A stretch of 64,000 nt of DNA, taken from the NCBI GenBank assembly GCA_041649635.1, contig JBAZMV010000001.1, positions 62,001 through 126,000 on the forward strand, read 5' to 3'. Positions 60,240 through 64,000 of the stretch are shown here, in pieces; position 1 is the stretch's first letter; every line of letters starts with the position of its first letter. Under the pieces are notes generated by a model that worked only from the letters and a program-made list of their open reading frames with translations, was not told the DNA's origin and did no database searches. The translations under genes were made by a program, and so were the position numbers. Source of the DNA: Dehalococcoidia bacterium (lineage in GTDB: Bacteria; Chloroflexota; Dehalococcoidia; E44-bin15).

Positions 60240-63200
60240 ATGAAGAGATTATCTGAACATACAACAAGGATCTTCTCAATACTGGCGGTAACGGCGCTGG
60301 CGGTTACTGCTGTTCTGCAATCTTTCGTATGGCAGGTGCAAACTGCCGAGGCCGACTCGGTACATACAGAGACATTCAGCTCTGTAGGCACTACATCTTG
60401 GACGGTGCCCGAAGGAGTAGAATCGGTTGAGGTGCTGGTGGTGGGAGGTGGTGGCGGAGGTGGCGGAGCTGGAATAGCATATGCCTGTGGAGGAGGTGGC
60501 GGCGGCGGCGGACTTGTCTATAGCGCGAGTTACGCTGTGACAGCCGGCAACAGCATCACGGTTACAGTCGGCGGAGGAGGTTCCGGCGGCAGCAGCACCA
60601 ATAACGGTAATGCAGGAGGGAACAGCGTATTCGGCACCTTAACGGCATATGGAGGAGGATATGGCGGAGGCAATGCCAACGGCGGTAACGGCGGCTCCGG
60701 AGGAGGAGCAGGAACATACCTGGACGATCATAACGGAGGCACCGCATCGCCGAGCGGCCAGGGATACAACGGCGGAAACAGCTATTATAACAATTGTTAT
60801 CACTGGTCTTGTCTTTGTCTGTGTCTCTGGGCTTCCGCGGCAGGCGGCGGCGGCGGCGCCAATGCTGCAGGCGGTTCCGGCTCGGTACCGGATGTAGCCG
60901 GTAATGGAGGCGCCGGTAAGTCTTATAGCATAAGCGGATCCGCCGTTACCTATGCAGGCGGCGGAGGAGGAGGCACTTACTCAGGAACGGCGGGTACGGG
61001 CGGCGCTGGCGGAGGCGGTAACGGGGGCGAGAACGCAAATGGCGGAGCCGGTACAGACGGCCTCGGCGGCGGCGGCGGCGGCGCGGGATGCACCGGTGTC
61101 ATCAGAAACGGCGGCGATGGCGGCGACGGCATCGTTATAATCAAGTACACCAAGTTTGAGAAAACCCTTACCACCAGCACGGGGGCCGGCGGCACTGTCA
61201 CCACCCCGGGCATAGGCACATATACATACGGCAAGAACCAGGTTGTCAGCGTCCTTGCCACGGCGGACTCTTGCTACAGGTTCGATAGCTGGACAGGCAC
61301 GGCCGTGACTGCGGGCAAGGTGGCCGATCCGAACGACGCTTCCACTACGGTCACCATGTCCGACAATTACACCCTCACGGCCAATTTCATATGGAACTGC
61401 TACGACCTCACCATAAGCTCCGGAGACGGCGGCGATGTTACCACCCCGGGCGAAGGCACGTTTGAAGACTATGCCTCCGGTCAGGTGGTCAATATTGTCG
61501 CCACGCCTGACGACTGCCACGCATTCGTTAACTGGAGCGGAGACACCGGCGCCATAGCCAACGTGAACGCCGCTTCAACCACCATCACCATGAACGGCAA
61601 CTACTCCATAACCGCCAACTTTAGATGGGACTGCTACGACCTTACCACTAATTCAAGCAGCGACGGTTCCGTCACCACGCCCGGTGAAGGTACATACACG
61701 TATAATTTAAGTCAGGTGGTTAACATCGTCGCCACACCCGACTACTGTCAGGAATTCGTTAACTGGACGGGCGATACGGGCACCATCGCCAACGTGAACG
61801 CAGCTTCCACTACCATCACCATGGACGGCAACTACTCCATAACCGCCAATTTCACCTTCGATTCGGGCAGTTGTTTCAACCTCAGCACGAGCGCGGGAAC
61901 CGGCGGCACGGTAACGACGCCGGGGACGGGAACCTACCCGTACCTTAGCGGCACGGTAGTAGATATTGTAGCCACTCCGGGAGACTGCTATGCCTTTTCT
62001 GACTGGTCCGGCAATACAAGCACCATTGACGGTGTCGCAAACAGTTCCACCACTATTACCGTGGACGATGACTATGCCATACAGGCCAATTTTGGACGAT
62101 ATACTTACATACTAACAATAACAAACGGCTCCGAAGGCGGCTCGCCTTATTTTGTGGGGTCCAACCCCATAGACTGCGGCACGATTGTTTCCGTCTACGC
62201 CAATACGCTCCCCGGCTACACATTTATCGGATGGAGCCCGCCGGACGCGGTCGTGGACGATACAGACGAGGAAACCACATTGCTGATACATGATAATACC
62301 ACCTTATGGTCTTTCTATGTCAGCGGCACGCCTACCCCCACGGTAACCCCTACGCCAACAACTCCAGGTAACGAGAGCCAGAGCACTATGTATTTAACAT
62401 GGCATGTGTCTCAAGAGAACTTCAGGCTCAACAGCGCGGGCGGCTATATAATAGCGGACATACTGGCAAATATGACCAGCAGGATGGGTAAAACCCTTGA
62501 GAAACAACTTACAATATACATCAAGCAAAGGGTCACGGAAGTAAGCCAGGGGCGTGGGGGCATATGGGGGGAAGATCTTATCGTTGGACTTGACTCCATG
62601 TCCATCAGCGGCGAGGGCAACCTGTTCAGCGGCGACCTGTACGTTGACGGTGCCGTCTCCGTAACCGGCGAGGGAAACATGGTCAGCGGCACTTTGTACT
62701 GTGACCTTCTTTCCGCAACGGGAGACGGCGCGGATTTCAGATGCGGGGGTCCCGAGTCCTGTCCTGCAGTCAGCTTCGATGAGATAGAAAGTAAACTGGG
62801 CACGCCCGACGATAAATTCTATGCTAACCTGTCGGAGAGCATCGAAGTGCTGGATGACATAAATAACGAGTATGTCTTCACCACGGACGTTGTCCTTACC
62901 ACTGTAGATGAGGTCTGGCAGGATAACGATCCAAGCACATACACATTGAAGCCCGGTTATTACTACAGCCCGGGCACCATAACGCTTAGCACCGGAGGCG
63001 TACCTACCAGAGGACGCGTTACATTCATCGCTGATCAGATCATCATTGATAATACCACCACCGGATATGGTTCGGAATACTATATAGGATTGGAGCCTTA
63101 TGACGCGGACGGCCTGCTTCTGTGGTCCACGGGAAACGGCGGCACCCCCAACACGTTTAATAACGGCGATATCATGATCAAGGGAGATGATGGCTGGAGG

Positions 63201-63371
63201 AACGCCTGTGTCAGGCTTGAAGGGGTTCTCTTCGCCCCGGACGGCGAGATAGAGCTGCAGGGCAGCGGGCCTAGACTGCAGGGATATGAAAGGCCCATAC
63301 TCAGCAGAGGGGCCATTATGGCTAAGTATCTGACCATCTACGGCAACGAGTGGTGGATGTACAGATGGTGA
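60240..63371 (+). CDS. Giant secreted protein: Gly-rich domain plus InlB-type B-repeats
   Basis: 1043 residues. A signal or anchor helix (about 12-30) is followed by a Gly-rich domain (about 65-300) and about five repeats of about 78 residues (about 300-690), each with VTTPGxGTYTY...VxxVATPxDCxxFxxW...TITM-x-x-NYSITANF, the divergent InlB B-repeat. A Pro-Thr linker near 700 and a C-terminal domain (about 720-1043), with GEGNLFSGDLYVDGAVS-like repeats, end it. It is probably an adhesin or pilus-associated surface protein. High Gly and regular repeats explain its unusual composition; I see no frameshift. Confidence 0.85.
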   Translation: MKRLSEHTTRIFSILAVTALAVTAVLQSFVWQVQTAEADSVHTETFSSVGTTSWTVPEGVESVEVLVVGGGGGGGGAGIAYACGGGGGGGGLVYSASYAVTAGNSITVTVGGGGSGGSSTNNGNAGGNSVFGTLTAYGGGYGGGNANGGNGGSGGGAGTYLDDHNGGTASPSGQGYNGGNSYYNNCYHWSCLCLCLWASAAGGGGGANAAGGSGSVPDVAGNGGAGKSYSISGSAVTYAGGGGGGTYSGTAGTGGAGGGGNGGENANGGAGTDGLGGGGGGAGCTGVIRNGGDGGDGIVIIKYTKFEKTLTTSTGAGGTVTTPGIGTYTYGKNQVVSVLATADSCYRFDSWTGTAVTAGKVADPNDASTTVTMSDNYTLTANFIWNCYDLTISSGDGGDVTTPGEGTFEDYASGQVVNIVATPDDCHAFVNWSGDTGAIANVNAASTTITMNGNYSITANFRWDCYDLTTNSSSDGSVTTPGEGTYTYNLSQVVNIVATPDYCQEFVNWTGDTGTIANVNAASTTITMDGNYSITANFTFDSGSCFNLSTSAGTGGTVTTPGTGTYPYLSGTVVDIVATPGDCYAFSDWSGNTSTIDGVANSSTTITVDDDYAIQANFGRYTYILTITNGSEGGSPYFVGSNPIDCGTIVSVYANTLPGYTFIGWSPPDAVVDDTDEETTLLIHDNTTLWSFYVSGTPTPTVTPTPTTPGNESQSTMYLTWHVSQENFRLNSAGGYIIADILANMTSRMGKTLEKQLTIYIKQRVTEVSQGRGGIWGEDLIVGLDSMSISGEGNLFSGDLYVDGAVSVTGEGNMVSGTLYCDLLSATGDGADFRCGGPESCPAVSFDEIESKLGTPDDKFYANLSESIEVLDDINNEYVFTTDVVLTTVDEVWQDNDPSTYTLKPGYYYSPGTITLSTGGVPTRGRVTFIADQIIIDNTTTGYGSEYYIGLEPYDADGLLLWSTGNGGTPNTFNNGDIMIKGDDGWRNACVRLEGVLFAPDGEIELQGSGPRLQGYERPILSRGAIMAKYLTIYGNEWWMYRW

Positions 63372-63375
63372 TGGA

Positions 63376-64000
63376 ATGTTCAAGATAACAGGGTTGAAAG
63401 CTAAAAAGGGCCAGGTCTTTATCCTTGTCCTTATGGTTATGGCTATAGGGCTTATTGTTATTTCGCCTCTTCTCGACTACCTGAGCAGCAGCTACAGAAC
63501 TTACACCAAAGATCTCATAAAGACAAACGCCTACTACGCCGCAGACGCCATGATGGAATATATAATTCACGACATCCAACGAGGCGTCAACGTTTATGAA
63601 CTCAACGCCAGTACATCTTACAGCCAGGATGATTACCTGGATAGCGGTATGGATGTTACCGTAACAATCAACGACTCAATGCCCCAGCCGTTGGCCCCTC
63701 CGGAAGGCGGCAGCGGATGGACTTATCTGGATCCGGGGATTTTAATCTGTCCGGAGGCTTCCTGCGATAGCACCCTCCTCCTTAGTTCCCTTGGTTACGG
63801 CAAAACCCATGACTTCCCTTTGTATCTTGTAGAAGAAGCAGATATAGAGGTGAACTGGACAATGGATGACGAAGGGCGTTGGTTTTTATTCTGCGGCACT
63901 TGTTCCTATTATCTTGGCGCCTCTATGTGGATGAATTACCCTAACGGCTCAAAGATAGCGGAAACGGAGGTCAGCGGCTCAAGCACTAATGCTCCGCTCA
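63376..64000 (+). CDS. PilX-like minor pilin assembly protein (cut by window end)
   Basis: From ATG 63376, 208 residues are visible. The start KKGQVFILVLMVMAIGLIVISPLL with YYAADAMMEYIIHDI a few residues on is the PilX/N-terminal minor-pilin pattern (an anchor helix followed by amphipathic helix). A beta-rich ectodomain with Cys pairs follows. It is cut by the window end. Its start is close to the previous gene's stop. Confidence 0.75.
   Translation, partial: MFKITGLKAKKGQVFILVLMVMAIGLIVISPLLDYLSSSYRTYTKDLIKTNAYYAADAMMEYIIHDIQRGVNVYELNASTSYSQDDYLDSGMDVTVTINDSMPQPLAPPEGGSGWTYLDPGILICPEASCDSTLLLSSLGYGKTHDFPLYLVEEADIEVNWTMDDEGRWFLFCGTCSYYLGASMWMNYPNGSKIAETEVSGSSTNAPL

Noticed and set aside
60430..61140. 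Possible frameshifted or low-quality sequence in the Gly-rich stretch
   Set aside because: The Gly codons keep one frame with no stop, and recognised repeats follow in the same frame.
62394..63383. A 329-codon open frame on the minus strand
   Set aside because: It is antisense to the Gly-rich repeat protein, whose frame has a signal, domains and repeats.

Overview
The window looks like a chromosomal segment of an anaerobic, probably monoderm Chloroflexota bacterium, most likely Dehalococcoidia-like. This is inferred from gene content: a selenocysteine formate dehydrogenase, the dprA-topA-xer-aroQ-pepP-efp-xseAB block, and archaeal-type surface-filament genes beside bacterial housekeeping genes. 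No sequence search was run, so the placement is provisional.

Left part (1-14.6 kb), selenium and formate. On the minus strand, one probable operon encodes a Tat-exported, three-subunit formate dehydrogenase (fdnGHI, with an in-frame UGA for Sec in fdnG), the maturation factor FdhE and TatA, TatB-like and TatC. selA lies upstream on the same strand. A divergent plus-strand run carries yedE, a DUF3343-like gene, a kinase-like gene, yedF, selD (itself a UGA-containing selenoprotein) and selB. tRNA-Sec faces the end of selB. The window therefore holds a complete Sec synthesis and decoding set next to a main user of it.

14.6-19.4 kb: dispersed repeats, an HSD10-like dehydrogenase, a GLUG-repeat surface protein and a response regulator that lacks the phospho-acceptor Asp.

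19.7-32.4 kb, the most unusual part: an archaellum-like (archaeal flagellum) cluster in a bacterial genome. It has an archaellin with a class III signal peptide, an ArlD/E-like protein plus a short relative, two ArlF/ArlG-like proteins, ArlH, two tandem ArlI ATPases, ArlJ and a membrane-anchored acidic protein. A GGDEF-variant protein, a c-di-GMP-I (GEMM) riboswitch candidate and an HD-GYP response regulator lie around it, which suggests c-di-GMP control. A bacterial prepilin peptidase closes the region.

32.6-45.7 kb: two tRNA-Ser genes, a HEAT-like protein, an MGMT-like protein and a tightly overlapping housekeeping operon (dprA, topA, xer, aroQ, aminopeptidase P, efp, xseA, xseB, a PHP protein, a formyltransferase-like protein and a HAD protein).

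45.7-54.7 kb: a lipoprotein, two beta-oxidation-type genes among repeats, clpP, tig, an orphan peptide-binding lipoprotein and aspS.

54.8-64 kb: a type IV pilus operon (PilB, PilC, two large pilin-like proteins, a 1043-residue Gly-rich and InlB-type repeat protein, and a PilX-like protein cut by the window end).

Two dispersed repeat families (an element of about 85-94 bp and small GTAGGG-type palindromes) sit in intergenic gaps, mostly around the selenium genes and the acyl-CoA genes.
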